64,000 nt of DNA from Dryas octopetala. Its lineage: Eukaryota > Streptophyta > Magnoliopsida > Rosales > Rosaceae. Positions 34,926 through 47,120 of the stretch are shown piece by piece. Made by a program: the position numbers and the translations under genes. Every line of letters starts with the position of its first letter. Position 1 is the stretch's first letter. The notes beneath the pieces were generated by a model that saw only the letters and a list, made by a program, of their open reading frames with translations, made no database searches and had not been told where the DNA came from. The stretch is from assembly GCA_963921425.1 (NCBI GenBank), contig OY992840.1, positions 6,760,501 to 6,824,500 of the forward strand, written 5' to 3'.

Positions 34926-35205
34926 GAGAGAGAGAAAGAGAGTGAGAGTGAGAGTGTACGTGTGTGTGTGTGTATGTGTGTGGCATCGGCTGCCATTTTT
35001 TTCGGCGAGAGAGAGAGAGAAAAAAAAAACCCTTGTCGGCTTAACTCGAACCTCGACTGCCATTCCGACTAACCTAAACTCGCTCCAACCGATGGTTGTG
35101 CGAGCGGTGGCGGGTTGAGCCCTAAGCCGACCCAACCGTCGCCCACCCCTACATGTGGAGGGTTCAAAAGGGTGGTTAGCTTCGAATTAATTTGCTAACC
35201 AATTA
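34336..35205. mobile_element. Foldback element split by a hAT-like insertion (edges uncertain)
   Basis: TAATCTGAACTATTCATTTTT near 34370 pairs with the inverse AAAATATGGTCGGTTCAGATTA near 34569-34590, and TTCAAAG/CTTTGAAG-type matches follow inside. The right arm is interrupted at 34608 by the element below and resumes at 35152. It contains the same GAACCATTCATTTTT...TGCAAAAAAT motif as other repeats in this window. Target duplication not found. Confidence 0.5.
34609..35151 (+). mobile_element. hAT-like element nested in a foldback element, 543 bp
   Basis: Starts TAAGGGTGGGCATCAACCCG and ends CGTCGCCCACCCCTA. Flanks CATGTGTA (34601-34608) and CATGTGGA (35152-35159) match in seven of eight bases, the hAT target size. 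The interior holds a GA-rich, (TG)n-containing tract at about 34745-35025 that yields spurious frames on the minus strand. No transposase. Confidence 0.72.
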
Positions 35206-35761
35206 GTTTTAGAGCGTTCATTTATTATAATTATATATTATATATTGTTTTATTATCTTTTTTTTTTTCCGATGATTATTATTTTATTATCTATCAGTAA
35301 AACTAACCTTAATCCTATCATCCTAAAAAAAATCCAACCCCTATCACTTTCTCTTCTTTTCTCTCGTGTCTCACTGATTCCTTCCTCCTCCTTACCATCT
35401 TCACCTCATCATGGTCGATCTCCTCCTCACAACTAAACTAACCTAACAAATGCTCAACAAACCCAATGAACTACGAACGATAGAACCGATCTGATTGATG
35501 GTGGTGTAGGAGGTGGTTGAATGAATGACAAGAAACGGTTCGGAGCAGTCAACGAGTTAAGTCCCAACCAAATCGATGCTCACTCTACTTTTTGATAAAC
35601 TATTTATCAAGGACCAATTACATCATTGAATGCATAGAAAACATTAATCTTTGCTGATGAAATTTCTCGTGAATTCAGGTGAAATGTTAATAAGAGAAAA
35701 TATGTGACCCCCAAATTTTCAAATTCGAGAAAAATTTCCCAAGTTATGAAATTATATATAT
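35206..35761. other. Unassigned spacer
   Basis: AT- and CT-rich sequence without recognisable gene or element; a plus frame at 35245-35436 has no support. Confidence 0.45.
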
Positions 35762-35769
35762 GAACGATT

Positions 35770-36401
35770 CAGGGCCGGCCCTGAGGGTAGGCGAGCTAGG
35801 CGACCGCCTAGGGCCCACCCATCCAAAGGGCTTCCAACTTCTAAGTTAGGCTTTTTAATTAAAATAAAATAAAATAATTTTTTTTACTATTCCTACTTTT
35901 AGTGTAGGCCTCTTTCATCTATTGACTCTTCCTCTAATCATTTTTCTTCTCTAACTATTCCTTGTTAACTATTCATTCCTCTTCATCACTCTCAGTCTCA
36001 CAGTTTAGGGTCTCCTTCATCCATTTTACTATTCCTCTTAGTTGCTTTACACTTTGCCTCCTTTAATTAATATCGAGGAGTAAGGAAGCTCTCTAATTTG
36101 ATAACAAAGGTTTGTTAGCAAAGAATTTGGAATATAGATTTCCAAGAAGCTTGCTACTTGCAGCCTAAATCTTACTACATGTATTACTTATCTTTAAAAC
36201 TAACTCCAGCTTTTGTGTACTTAAAGATTTTCAATTAATTCAAATCAGTTCTATTTTTTTAATTTCTCTTACTAAATTGATGGGTATCAAGTTAGAAATT
36301 GCTTATTGATTTTTTGGTCAATTAATTTTAGTTATTGAATGGGCAAAGGGCCTCAAATTTTTTTCTCGCCCAGGGCCACCTAAATCCTCGGACCGGCCCT
36401 G
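35770..36401 (+). mobile_element. hAT-like non-autonomous element, 632 bp
   Basis: Ends CAGGGCCGGCCCTGAGGG and GGACCGGCCCTG are inverted; CAGGG termini are typical of hAT elements. A perfect 8-bp repeat GAACGATT flanks it at 35762-35769 and 36402-36409. Further inward, CCTAGGGCCCACC pairs loosely with the right-hand CGCCCAGGGCCACC. Interior AT-rich, no transposase. Confidence 0.9.
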
Positions 36402-36409
36402 GAACGATT

Positions 36410-37206
36410 ACTATGCATCTAGCTCACTCACTCTAATCCATATATATATATATATGTATTTTAATCGGTCATATAAGATCTAACGATTGATATGCAAGTT
36501 TTTAAAATTGTTTTTCCAACATAAATTGTTATTATAACGTGTCATTAAGTTAAATATAAGCATATATACATCATATTAATTATTCTCATGTCGAAAATTT
36601 ATAAACCTCTAGACTCAACACATATTGATATGTGTCGTAGAATTTGCACTACTAGAAGCGTAGTTGCTTCGATCAACAGTTTTTTCTTTATTTTTTCTCT
36701 CATTTTTGATAGGGTTGCTTAGTACTTTAAGGTGTAGAATAATCATTAGATCTTAGATTTTAGATGTTAACTTCGCCAAAAATCCAAAAGTTAATCTAAA
36801 TTCTAAGCAATAAACGAGTGTTGATTGCTTAAGGAAAATAGAATTTTCAGTTGATGATTAATATTAAGCGATCCAGAATTCACATATGAAGAAAAGCATG
36901 ATCATATATTATATCGTCCAACCAATAATTTTTGAAAAGTTTTGTGAGTTCCCATTTTGTTCATCAATAGGCGAAGATATTATTTATTAAATTATTAATT
37001 TGAGTTGACATAATTCTTGATGATGAATGGATTTATCCATGGTTAATAGAATATGAGAAGTTTACATAATAAGAAACTAAGGTCATAATAAAATGCTACA
37101 TTAATGAAGGATAATGTCAAATATGGTCATTTTTCCTATTAATGATGAACCATTTTAACTCAGAAAGATCGATACTGAAAAAAGAATTCGAACTTATGAT
37201 ATTAGA
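36410..37206. other. AT-rich intergenic DNA
   Basis: No gene or delimited element recognised between the two hAT-like insertions. Confidence 0.5.
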
Positions 37207-37214
37207 GTTATAAG

Positions 37215-38172
37215 TAGGGTTGGGCATTAATTTTAACCGCACACTGTCAAAATCGGCCGAACCGCACCACCAAAAAATCGCGTTGACAAAAAAAAGTCAA
37301 CACCGCCAAAAAAACCGAACCACACCGGTTCTCTCCGATTCCGATTCCGGTTCTACACCTTATTTAACCGCACCGCATACTTACAAAAAATATATATTTT
37401 TATATTTTTATACATATTATACACCATTATATATATATATATTTTTATATATATTTATACCATTATTATATACTTTTTATACACTTTTTGTACACATTTT
37501 TATACACTTTAGACCATAAACCCTAAACCATAATAAAATATTAGAATTAATATTAACGTAGCTATATTTTAGGGTTTAGACCCTAAAATATATTTTATAT
37601 AACCCTATGACCTATTTTGTAGATATATAATATAATAATAAATTAATAATGTTTTAGTATATAATTTTAGTTATACCCATTACCCTATATAATAAAATTA
37701 GTATATTCTTTATATTTTATATAAAAAAAATTATTATATTATTTATAGTTTATACTCTATATACTAAAATTTTAAATTGTTTATAGTTCTAGGGTATAAT
37801 ATATAGTTATATACTATATAAGTGTATAGGGTATATGCCATATAAGGTGTGAGTCTTTTTGGTTAAGTTCATTGAATAAACTTGTAAATTTGTTTTTTTG
37901 TTGCCAAAACTTGTTAATTAGGATGAGTTTGCATCATTAAATAATTGGGCTTAGGCTTAAAAAAAAAATGTGAGGCCCAAAAGTGCTAATCTGAATAATA
38001 GCCCATTAAGCCCAAAACCGCAGTGGAGAACCGCACCTTGAATGGTCTGATTTGGTTTGGTTTTTTTATTTATTTCACGATTTTAAGCACCGAACTGCAC
38101 AGTGTATTAATGTTCAGCACGACGCACGATTCTGGGGAAAAAATAAGTCGAACCGCACCGCGCCCACCCCTA
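37215..38172 (+). mobile_element. hAT-like non-autonomous element (family H1), 958 bp
   Basis: Starts TAGGGTTGGGCATTAATTTT and ends CCGCGCCCACCCCTA; both ends are rich in AACCGCACC-type motifs. A perfect 8-bp repeat GTTATAAG flanks it at 37207-37214 and 38173-38180. The AT-rich core with repeated TATACACTTTTTATA-like units matches, inverted, the damaged copy ending at 55656. No transposase. Confidence 0.88.
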
Positions 38173-38180
38173 GTTATAAG

Positions 38181-39410
38181 CCCTTTCTAGCTTGTAGAAT
38201 TTATCATGAGTTTTTGTCTCTATTATTTTAATTCACATTTTTTTTAACTTCTAAAAATAAGAAACATAATATTATAAGACTTGATTTGGACTTTTCACGC
38301 ACCTCACAACCTAGAACCTCATTCATGCGCATGACTTGACATATTGAATGATTAACACACCTAACCTAAATGGTAAAACCTATCTTCGAGAACCATTACC
38401 ACTCTTTTCGCGCGCTAACCTTAATTATTCCAGTATCCTTAATTAGAGTGATCTTCTCAGAATCCTGTACCAAAAAGAGACGTTACGCACTGATTTTTGT
38501 CAAAAAAATCAAAATCCAGGAGACAATGGGTTATGCATGAAGCTCATGTATGCTATAAACTTCAATATTTTTTCAGTACCGACAATGAGTTATATATTGA
38601 ATGCATTCCATGTGGCAAAGGTATCTAGCTAGTCAGTAAATTGGCTGCGATTTTATTTCTTGTTTTGTCAATAATGACCGTTTGATCTAATGAATGAATG
38701 GCTCTCAATTTTTCTTTGTCCAAGTAAATCAATCATAAATTTAATACTTATAAAAGTCAGTTAATTAATAAATAAATAAAATCATGTTTTCAGCAAAAAT
38801 TTTAATAGCTAGATAATTTAAAAACCCTTATTAATCATATTGTTATGGCCATTATAAGGCCAAGGCTAGCTACAACTAACAAAAATATATTATTATTTTT
38901 ATTAGCAATAAACAAATAGCAAATAAACAGCTTAACAAGACGGATTTAGTACGTACAATTCAAAATTGACCCAGAGAGAGATCCCAATTTAAGTGATTAA
39001 AGAAAAGGTTCGACATGTACAGTGTTCAAATTGCAGATGGGAAAGGGTTCATTTTCTTACGTACGTGAGGTGCTATAAATATAAAAAGACCATGACTTAC
39101 CTAACTCATTAACAATTATTATAACTTAGTAATCGATAGAAAATAAATATTAGCTAGAAAGGTGCTTACTCCACCAATAATCAAGCATCCTCAAAATCAA
39201 ATTATTACTTGAAGAAATTAATTAGAACATCGATCTCATTTTAATATACGATTGGATAAAGCAATCAATCATCCAAATTTCAAACCAAATATGCGGCCAT
39301 TTGGAGGCGTTGAAATTTATCAACCAAATATGTGAATATTTTATGTGAAACAGTAAAAGTACGAGATAACATGAAATGACAAAATGTTGGTATAGATCTT
39401 CTTAATATAG
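38181..39410. other. AT-rich intergenic DNA
   Basis: No gene, RNA gene or delimited transposon recognised. Confidence 0.5.
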
Positions 39411-39411
39411 A

Positions 39412-39459
<48 letters not shown>
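39411..39459 (+). repeat. (AAT)16 microsatellite
   Basis: Nearly perfect trinucleotide run. A G+C-rich scrap at about 39580-39720 (GGGGCCGGGGATTG and onward) looks like the remains of another MITE, without clear ends. Confidence 0.9.
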
Positions 39460-39461
<2 letters not shown>

Positions 39462-39832
39462 TCCAAATCTAAAATATGTAACATAAATATATCGATAAAA
39501 AAATATTAGACATATATTTCTAAAAAATATTACTTTAGTGATATTATAGAAATAAAATAATACATATATATTTAATTAGGCGCAAGTTCGGGGCCGGGGA
39601 TTGCAATACCTACCCAGCCCCATCCTCGATCGGGTATTTTCAAAAAATCATTGAATCCAATCCTATACCTGAATTTTCCCAATTACCTGTCCCGTTCAAT
39701 TCCGCACCCACGATTTTTTTTGTCATCCCTATTGCATGTATACTAACCTTTTCACACACATGTAATTGTTGTCCGATCTATGATTTTTTTTGTTTTTGAA
39801 AAATTAATATGGATAGTGAACTGTTTTTTTTA

Positions 39833-40180
39833 AGGTCAAATTACATTTTTTGTATATGTAATTTAAGCTAAATTCCACTAAGATCTAACAATTGCAATAA
39901 GTAGACACATCCTTAATTCTCTCAATTTGGTCGACAAAAATAACACAAGACCGATTGGGGATATTATAGATAGTGACAATAAAAATAGATCTTCCAAAAA
40001 GTCTAAAATACCTCATTCATGTGCATGCTACTTCTGTCAAACAAATTAACGAAATTAAGGATGAATCCTTAAATTGAACCCGTTAGGAAATCAAAGAGCA
40101 AAATGGGCACAATTGAAATTATAGATATCTTAGTGGAACATGGCCAAAAATATAGAGATTAAAAACGTGTAATTTGATTA
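39833..40180 (+). mobile_element. Probable Mutator-like MITE, 348 bp
   Basis: TCAAATTACATTTTT near the left edge pairs with the right-hand ACGTGTAATTTGA, and CCACTAAGATCT pairs with AGATATCTTAGTGG. The nine bases TTTTTTTTA flank it on both sides (39824-39832, 40181-40189), but this is low-complexity sequence, so the edges are less certain than for the other elements. Confidence 0.55.
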
Positions 40181-40189
40181 TTTTTTTTA

Positions 40190-40960
40190 TGGACGGGACT
40201 TGAAGAATAAGAATCAAACTCTTTTCTTGGATATCAGGTATAAAAGCTATACTATTGGAGTTAGGAACTCCTGAATAAGTTATTTCTGGTCCTATATGAC
40301 ATCATTATTTTAACTTCTAGTAATATCTTCAGAATTAATTAACTAGCGATATGATCATATTGGTATAAGTTATTTTTGGCATGGCAAAGGCATTGTGTCA
40401 TTTGTGAGAGACTGAGTTAAGAATCTAGCTCTATTTTAGGAAAATGCTATATAGCATATGCCTTTATTTGTATTACGCATTATTCCTCTATCTATAAGTC
40501 TAATACGCATGCAATTTGTGAATATAACAACCATAAAGAAGGATGAGTGAATCCCACATCATACAATTAAAAATTAGTGAAGCCAATTTTGAGATATTCT
40601 TGGCACTTATTTGTGTTCTGAAGTTTCCCATGCTTGTTTGTGGCTGACAGCGCTCCTAAAAGTTTCTTACAGTATATTCACTTAGTTCACAATAAATATC
40701 TTCAACTGCTTAATCGCAAAAAAACAAATCCTATTATTTATATATATGTCTAACACAATCTTGAATCTTATGGACTATAAAAAGATTTCATGCGGCCATA
40801 AAAAATTTATTTTGGTCGTATCTCCAGAGAATGTGGCAACTAGTTTTGACACTTTCTTAAACTTCATAGCCCTGTATTAATTTGCTATCACAAAGAAGTT
40901 AAAAAAGATAATTATATAATCCTTAGTTCGTTTGGGAGTTTGTCTTAATAATTAACTCGA
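40190..40960. other. AT-rich intergenic DNA
   Basis: No gene or delimited element recognised. Confidence 0.5.
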
Positions 40961-41476
40961 AGAAATTACAGATTTGTTCTACTTATTTTATACTTAGTTT
41001 AATTTTGATTCATGATCTTTTTTAAGTTCTGTTTTGGTCAATTAATTGTTCTACTTGTTCAATAAAGATCTAGATTTGTTTTCTCAAATTTGTCTCTTCT
41101 TTTACTTTATCAAATCTCAGCCAAATTCAACAAACATATACTTGTTTTAAAACTATGCATCTCTTCTTTACAACCATATAAAGATCATTCAAATCGAAAT
41201 TCTAAAACTCAAGATAATTGGCTCTAAAGTAAGGTATCCGAAACTACTAATTTTTCTTAGAAAATTTTTCAGATTTTTTAAATTTCACCAAACTTAAATT
41301 CTATTTTATTCTAATACTCCAAATTAGTTCGTATGACTAAAAAATAATGAAATATAACTTATACTTCTATTATAATTGAATATAAAACAACCAAAAGGAT
41401 TTAAAATCATAATTTAAAAAGATCATGGACCAAGATTGAACTAAGTATAAAATAAGTAAACCAAATTTGTAATTTC
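40961..41476 (+). mobile_element. M1 Mutator-like MITE, degraded copy
   Basis: Same layout and orientation as 4436-4983 (for example CTATGCATCTCTTCTTTACAA and AAAGATCATTCAAAT are shared) but with internal losses and many substitutions. No matching target duplication is visible, consistent with greater age. Confidence 0.8.
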
Positions 41477-42640
41477 AGCCATTATTTGATGATGATAAAC
41501 TGACATAAATTATAAAATGAACTGCGTGTTTATACAGTGTCGAGCGCTCAATGTGTCCTTTTTTTTTTTTTTAACTGGATAGTTGAAACTATTTTTTTAA
41601 TACTAATTAACTAACAAAATTAGGATGAATGTGATTATAAATTACTGTAATTTTGTGTTGATTTATTTATTGTTCACATGTATATATGTAACAAAAAGAC
41701 AAAAAATATTTGTGTAAATATCATTTTTAATTTATATGACTTTAGGGTTGAAATTGTTGAAGACTTTCTTTCACTTATCTCTTTTCGCAGCACGCAAAAC
41801 CATTTTTTTCTGCCGCAGTCTTCCTTTCCTAGACCGTTGTAGGCTAGTGATTTGATCATTTTAGTTTAAAGAGTTCTTTAATTGATCTTAGAGTTGTCCA
41901 TTTCTTGATTATAGAGAGAGTTTGTCCCTTTTTTTTTTAATCTTAGAAAGGGTTTTTCTAGGGTTATCATAAACTCTAGTTTTATTTTGGTTTGAGTCTC
42001 ATTGTGCCTCACACAACTGTTGTGGTTATGTCTTTTCTTAAACCTACGTCGTATTATGTAGCTTTGAAGAAAGAAGGAAGAAAGGTTTCGAGTATGAAAC
42101 AAATTGACAAGAAGTCTATTGTGATCTTCCCTATTGAATAAAGAATGATTGTCGTTCAATTAGAAAAATACTTTATCAATTGGGGATTAAAGTTGGTTTA
42201 TTGTTTTGGATTTATTAGCAATCAGTAGATGTGGGTTATTTGCATTTTATCATGAAGTCAACCTCTCTTCAAGTATGCTTAATGCTTAATGCTTAATAGA
42301 AGAAGGTCAAATCATTGTTCGCTATAACCGATCTCTAGGATTTTTGTTGTAAGCTGAGAAAGCATAGTATTATTGCTCGTTTTGTGTTAAAGGAACAATA
42401 TATGTTCTTTTGGTTTTTGGTCATCTGTGTATCACGGACGGATTGTATTCAATTTGTATATCATGTAATCAATCTTGATTCATAGTAAAATTCAGTCCTT
42501 TCTTTTGAAAAAAAATGTTGAAATTGTTGAAGTGCGTTGTACTAAAACTGTTTAGCGATTCCATTAAAAAAGAGAAAAAAATAAAAAAGATGTTGAGAGC
42601 TCAATGCGGTGCCAAACGCTTAGATCATTAAAAAGTTAAC
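41477..42640. other. Intergenic DNA, possibly LINE-related
   Basis: AT-rich. The part from about 41900 to 42520 has long T-rich and mixed stretches of the kind seen in LINE untranslated regions and lies just before a LINE tail fragment, but I cannot show a link. No gene recognised. Confidence 0.35.
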
Positions 42641-42900
42641 CGACTTATAATAGACATTTCTATGTGAGTTGGTTAGTGGAGGATATTATGTTCCTTGCGG
42701 ATTTTCTTAGAGGGGTCGCCTTATGTCATATTCCTAGGCAAGCCAATGGCGTTGCCCAAAGACTAGCTAGATATACTATTTATGTATCTCATAAGCTCCT
42801 ATGGCATCATGAGTCCCCTAATTTTATTGAGGACGCTTTTTTAGAGGACTTTTGTATTCATTTGAATTAATGCATTACATCTGTTTCCTTACAAAAATAA
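42641..42900 (+). mobile_element. LINE remnant: C-terminal RNase H end
   Basis: A plus-strand frame without a start ATG carries the end of a plant RVT_3/RNase H-like domain: the HIPRQANGVAQRLARYT motif (the family's PRxxN...A..LA stretch) followed by a short tail ending at a TAA (42868-42870). An A-rich stretch follows near 42892. This matches the 3' end of LINE-type non-LTR elements, truncated at the 5' side; a fragment of a host RNase H-like gene is the alternative. Confidence 0.6.
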
Positions 42901-43397
42901 AAAAGTCAAATTTAGGAATATACTGATTACCAAGAAAGCACGTAGCTCCCTTTTTTATAAACCTTATGATCAATAAAAAAAAAAATGCCAATCCATAAAA
43001 TAACTTAAATTAACAATTGGAAGTTTAATGACCAAAAAAAAAAAAAACAATTGGAAGTGGTTGCTTTTTAATTATATATATTGCTTGTGGGAAAGAAGAG
43101 GAACCAATGATACGGATGGGATCAATTAATATTTTTTATATCCTTGGACTGTAACAGTTAAACTATAATTTTTTGTATTTTTTTTAGAATTACAGTTAAT
43201 TAGAATTATGGTGAAAATTCCTCTTGCTATTTTAATTCTAATCTCCCTCTAGAATTTAAGATATTTATCTTTAAATTTATTGCACTGAATTAAAGACAAC
43301 TCACTGTAAATCTCTTACATTTATCTTTAATTATAGATCATGACTCATGAGGAAGTGCTACCATTGTAAATCTGTAATAATGTTATTATTAGGACTC
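42901..43397. other. AT-rich intergenic DNA
   Basis: No gene or delimited element recognised. Confidence 0.5.
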
Positions 43398-43405
43398 TGT
43401 AGAGA

Positions 43406-43803
43406 CAGGGACGGAGCCAGGATTTAGAAGTCAGGGGGGCTAAACTAAAAAAACTTCGACGGTACTAGAAAAAAATTTCATTAATAAATAAAAAAGATAC
43501 ATTTACTTAGAGGAGATATAGTGAGCCGCACCCCTAAAAATCCATATCTATACAAAAATATAGACTCAAAACCAACAACAAAGCAATACAACAAGCAATG
43601 CAAATACAAGAGAAAAGAAAATGTGTTTGCTCTTGCTGAGATGAAAACATGCTTGTTGCTGGGAGTGATGGGTGAGTGGGTGATGTTTTGTATTTTTTTA
43701 ATTGGACTGGGCTGGGCTGTAATAGATACATAGCTTTTTAAAAATAAAAAAAAATTTAGGGGGTGCTGGAGCACGTCCAGCCCCCTACTATGATTCGTCC
43801 CTG
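43406..43803 (+). mobile_element. hAT-like MITE, 398 bp
   Basis: Ends CAGGGACGGAGCCAGG and GATTCGTCCCTG are inverted (CAGGGACGGA against CAGGGACGAA). A perfect 8-bp repeat TGTAGAGA flanks it at 43398-43405 and 43804-43811. The GGGGGGCT near the left pairs with AGCCCCCT near the right. Frames inside (for example plus 43521-43733) have no recognisable content. Confidence 0.9.
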
Positions 43804-43811
43804 TGTAGAGA

Positions 43812-44683
43812 TACAACTGATCAGTACAAATCGTGCTCGCTATCCTTTTGTCAAGCAATAATTTTTATTCTCGGTAGTGTGAAGTATTTTTTTTGTTTTC
43901 CTAATGGCAAAATAATTTCCTTAATAAGACTATATTATTGTTATAATATTCTTAATTATCGCGTTAGCCACGAGCTAATCAAGCACAGGAGTAAAGGTAC
44001 CAAGAAGTTTGGTGTTTTTCTCAGGGAGCTTGTACTTGAAAGTTGAAAGGACATAAAGAAGATTTTTGAAAAACGAATCCTTAATGTCAAATCCAATTCT
44101 TGGATCCACGTAAACTCTAGGCAGACTAAGTCAATATATCCGTTTTCATGTTCTTTCCTGAGAAAAATTCTCCTATACAAGGACACATGATAAAATAACT
44201 CAAAATATTAAATTTTAGAATGATCCATTTAATATTTTTAAGATTAAAAAAATTAACGTTATAAATGCATGTCTATTCCGTTGTCATTGTCCTGCTCTGT
44301 ATTTTGGAATATGCATTGTATAATTAGAATAGGATGAGAATTTTGACGCTCCAATTTTATAAGTTTACACTCTTTCTTTTATTTTTGTCATATTTTTATG
44401 CCTTAATTATTGAAAAAAAAAAAAGAAAAGAAAGACAAAGAAGAAGAAGAAGAAGAGTACAAATGTACTTCCAATGGTTGGGGTAAATAAGAGACTACAA
44501 AATATGTGAATAATGATGATGGTCCCATTCCAAGTGTAGTGGGTCTCCAATACTCGCACTCTGTTGAAACTTGTCAATTATAATTCAATAATTTGTTCAT
44601 GTACATGATTTGTAAATTGTTGTTATTAACCCTGTCTTCCTTCATGGGCTTTACCCAATCCAATTGCTGCGTGGCGTCAAGCT

Positions 44684-44686
<3 letters not shown>
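43812..44686. other. AT-rich intergenic DNA
   Basis: Contains a (GAA)n run near 44438-44456. No gene recognised. Confidence 0.5.
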
Positions 44687-44725
<39 letters not shown>

Positions 44726-44845
44726 CACGTGCGGTCCAAGTCAACAACGCAGGAGAAGTTAAGGGGCACCGTATGGCTGTCGGCCACGAGGCCTCTCTCA
44801 CTCTCTCTCTCTCTCACAGTCCCATTGGGAATTGGTCTCTTTTAT

Positions 44846-44887
<42 letters not shown>
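44687..44887. repeat. Opposed (GA)n and (CT)n arrays
   Basis: (GA)17 at 44687-44721 is followed by shorter CT runs at about 44801-44814 and (CT)19 at 44849-44887. The purine and pyrimidine runs are complementary and in inverted order, about 130 bases apart, so a stem could form. The sequence between and after (to about 45100) is less AT-rich and resembles a gene 5' region, but no gene follows. Confidence 0.8.
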
Positions 44888-44892
<5 letters not shown>

Positions 44893-46502
44893 CTCCCCTT
44901 AAATCCCGGGGTCCTCTTTAGGATTGCCTAGCTTCCTCCACTGCACTACTCCTGCACGCTCTTACACTTGGAGTTCAGTTTCAGTAGTGTATTACCTGCC
45001 CCAATACCCCTTTCCCCTCACCCCCTTTCAGTTTCCTATTGTGCTTCCACTCTCACTCGTATTTACTCTACCCAAGTGCCTAATTAAGCCCCTTGACTAC
45101 AAATAAACCCACAAACCCACAAACAATAGTGTTATATATCTTGGTCATATATATTAGCATAGTCCTCCATCATTTGGTTACTTTTGACATATGTAGAATG
45201 TAAACATGACCAAGCGGATTTTTAAGGATAAATGCTACCGACACTGTAGTTTCACATGACTTTGGTATCTCTAAAATATATACGTAGTATATTAGGATAC
45301 CACTAGGTGAACACCATTTCCTTGAAAATTAATTTTGAAGGATAAGTTCTATTTAATGTTTAACAATTTAGTCCCGCATTATTTTGATGTCTTTTTAAAG
45401 AAAAATTATTCTGTATAACTGATATATTGACACATAATATAATCAGTCTATGTATTATAATATGAGTGGATGTTATTAATAATATACCCTACGAATATAA
45501 ATACATTATCCAATAATATCCTTATATATTAAATTGGTTATACCATATAATGATATATTGGTTATATCCTATAATTTTTCCTTTTAAAACATAGCTCAAA
45601 CCCAATAATAACACAATTCCGAGTCACATTTTAAATCAATTGGATTGTGACGTTATGCATATCAATTTACTTGGGCGTTGATAAATGCAAGTTTAATATT
45701 CATGTGTGACCAATTTGATTGCGTTGGACGTACATATTCTAAGCAAGTGCCTTGGGCTCTTAGCTACTTAAATAAAGCCACATGATCCAGAATGCTTCTG
45801 ATCATTTAATTAATTAATACTAGCTACTTTGGGTGACACTTTAACCAATTAGATAGTGTTATGCACGTACGCACTAGCTAACAACAGTTGCGCGTTGGTG
45901 TTACAAATATTATAATTGCTTTTTTGGTGAATCAGTGCAAGTTTTGAAGATTCCTGTGAAACATGCGTGTATGGAAGCTGGGTCAGCTGGCTGGTTCAGA
46001 AAAAAGAAAGGAGGGTTGTGCATGTTGCTTAAGCTTGGGACAGAGATAAAGCTATTATTATTGTACCAACAACCGTCCTTTCCAGTCCTAGGAAAAGCCC
46101 CCCGAATTTTAGGCCACACCCAGAGAGAGAGAGAGAGAGGGAAAAGGGGGGGGGGGGGGGTCATAAAAGGGTCTGAAAATACTGAGGCACTCACACTCTC
46201 AAAGATTTTAACCTACTAGTGCTAGTACTACTGAGCGTGTAATATTATATTTTATATATTGAATTAATTATGGGGGTTTGATGTCATAAAAAGACAAACC
46301 CATGAGGGCTAACCTTGAGAAGAGAAGAAACAAATTAAGAGGCAAAGAGCTGGTACGTAGCAAACGCCAAAGTGGCCAACCAACCCCTTTATTGACTTTC
46401 TGATAAGATCATAAGAATGAATGAGACCCTCCCCTCCCTCAATGTCCTTGGGAGATCCACCAACTCTACCTCCACATCCTATCCCCCAGGTCTTTTTCAC
46501 AC

Positions 46503-46503
<1 letters not shown>
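44888..46503. other. Intergenic DNA with GA and G runs
   Basis: Includes a GA run (about 46123-46139) followed by a G14 run near 46147-46160. Short frames at 44924-45106, 45935-46219 and 46309-46500 have no recognisable domains. No known miRNA sequence recognised. Confidence 0.45.

Positions 46504-46573
<70 letters not shown>
46504..46573 (+). repeat. (TC)35 microsatellite
   Basis: The longest dinucleotide run in the window, essentially perfect, followed by imperfect CAGTCT repeats. Confidence 0.93.
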
Positions 46574-46576
<3 letters not shown>

Positions 46577-47110
46577 CTCAGTCTGAGTCATGAAGCAGCT
46601 GGCAGAGACTTTGGATTTAGGAGGCACGCCTTACCTTAACCTTGTACATGGGCTAGCCTACAGCCCGCGAGAGTAAAAAAAGTCCGAGCCATTACTTCTT
46701 TCACTACATGCAGTCGCTGGGCTCCTTCTCAACATACATAACTTCTGTGTATGTATTTGAGTACGATTATATATGATTGTGACTTATATAGTGATATTAT
46801 ACGTACCTTAAATGGATTTTCTTTGTTTATTGTGCCAAGGAAATTAAATTAACATAACTCCAAAGTTTGATTGATTTGATCATTTACGTTAAACCTTATG
46901 GGTCCACTTTTACCTCCAACTAATAAAGAATCATATATATTATCAACATATAAATGCATATACGGAAAGACTTCTATGTAACGAGTGTATATAATATTGT
47001 GTCTATGTTTCGCATCACATGCTAGATCATATGATGAAAGAGATAGACATAAAGTGTATACAACCGTGATAAATAAGTTTTTTCCATACAAATAATACAA
47101 ACTCTAAGAT
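46574..47110. other. Intergenic DNA
   Basis: Less AT-rich at first, then AT-rich. No gene recognised; the minus frame at 46849-47100 has no support. Confidence 0.45.
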
Positions 47111-47120
47111 TTATAACATA

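Noticed and set aside
33860-35135. Arg/Glu- and Ser/Leu-repeat frames around 33.9-35.1 kb
   Set aside because: They come from GA/CT microsatellites and repeat-rich interior of a hAT-like element.
44500-46700. MicroRNA gene in the less AT-rich islands
   Set aside because: I compared by eye with common conserved plant miRNA sequences and saw no match; no convincing stem other than the GA/CT arrays.
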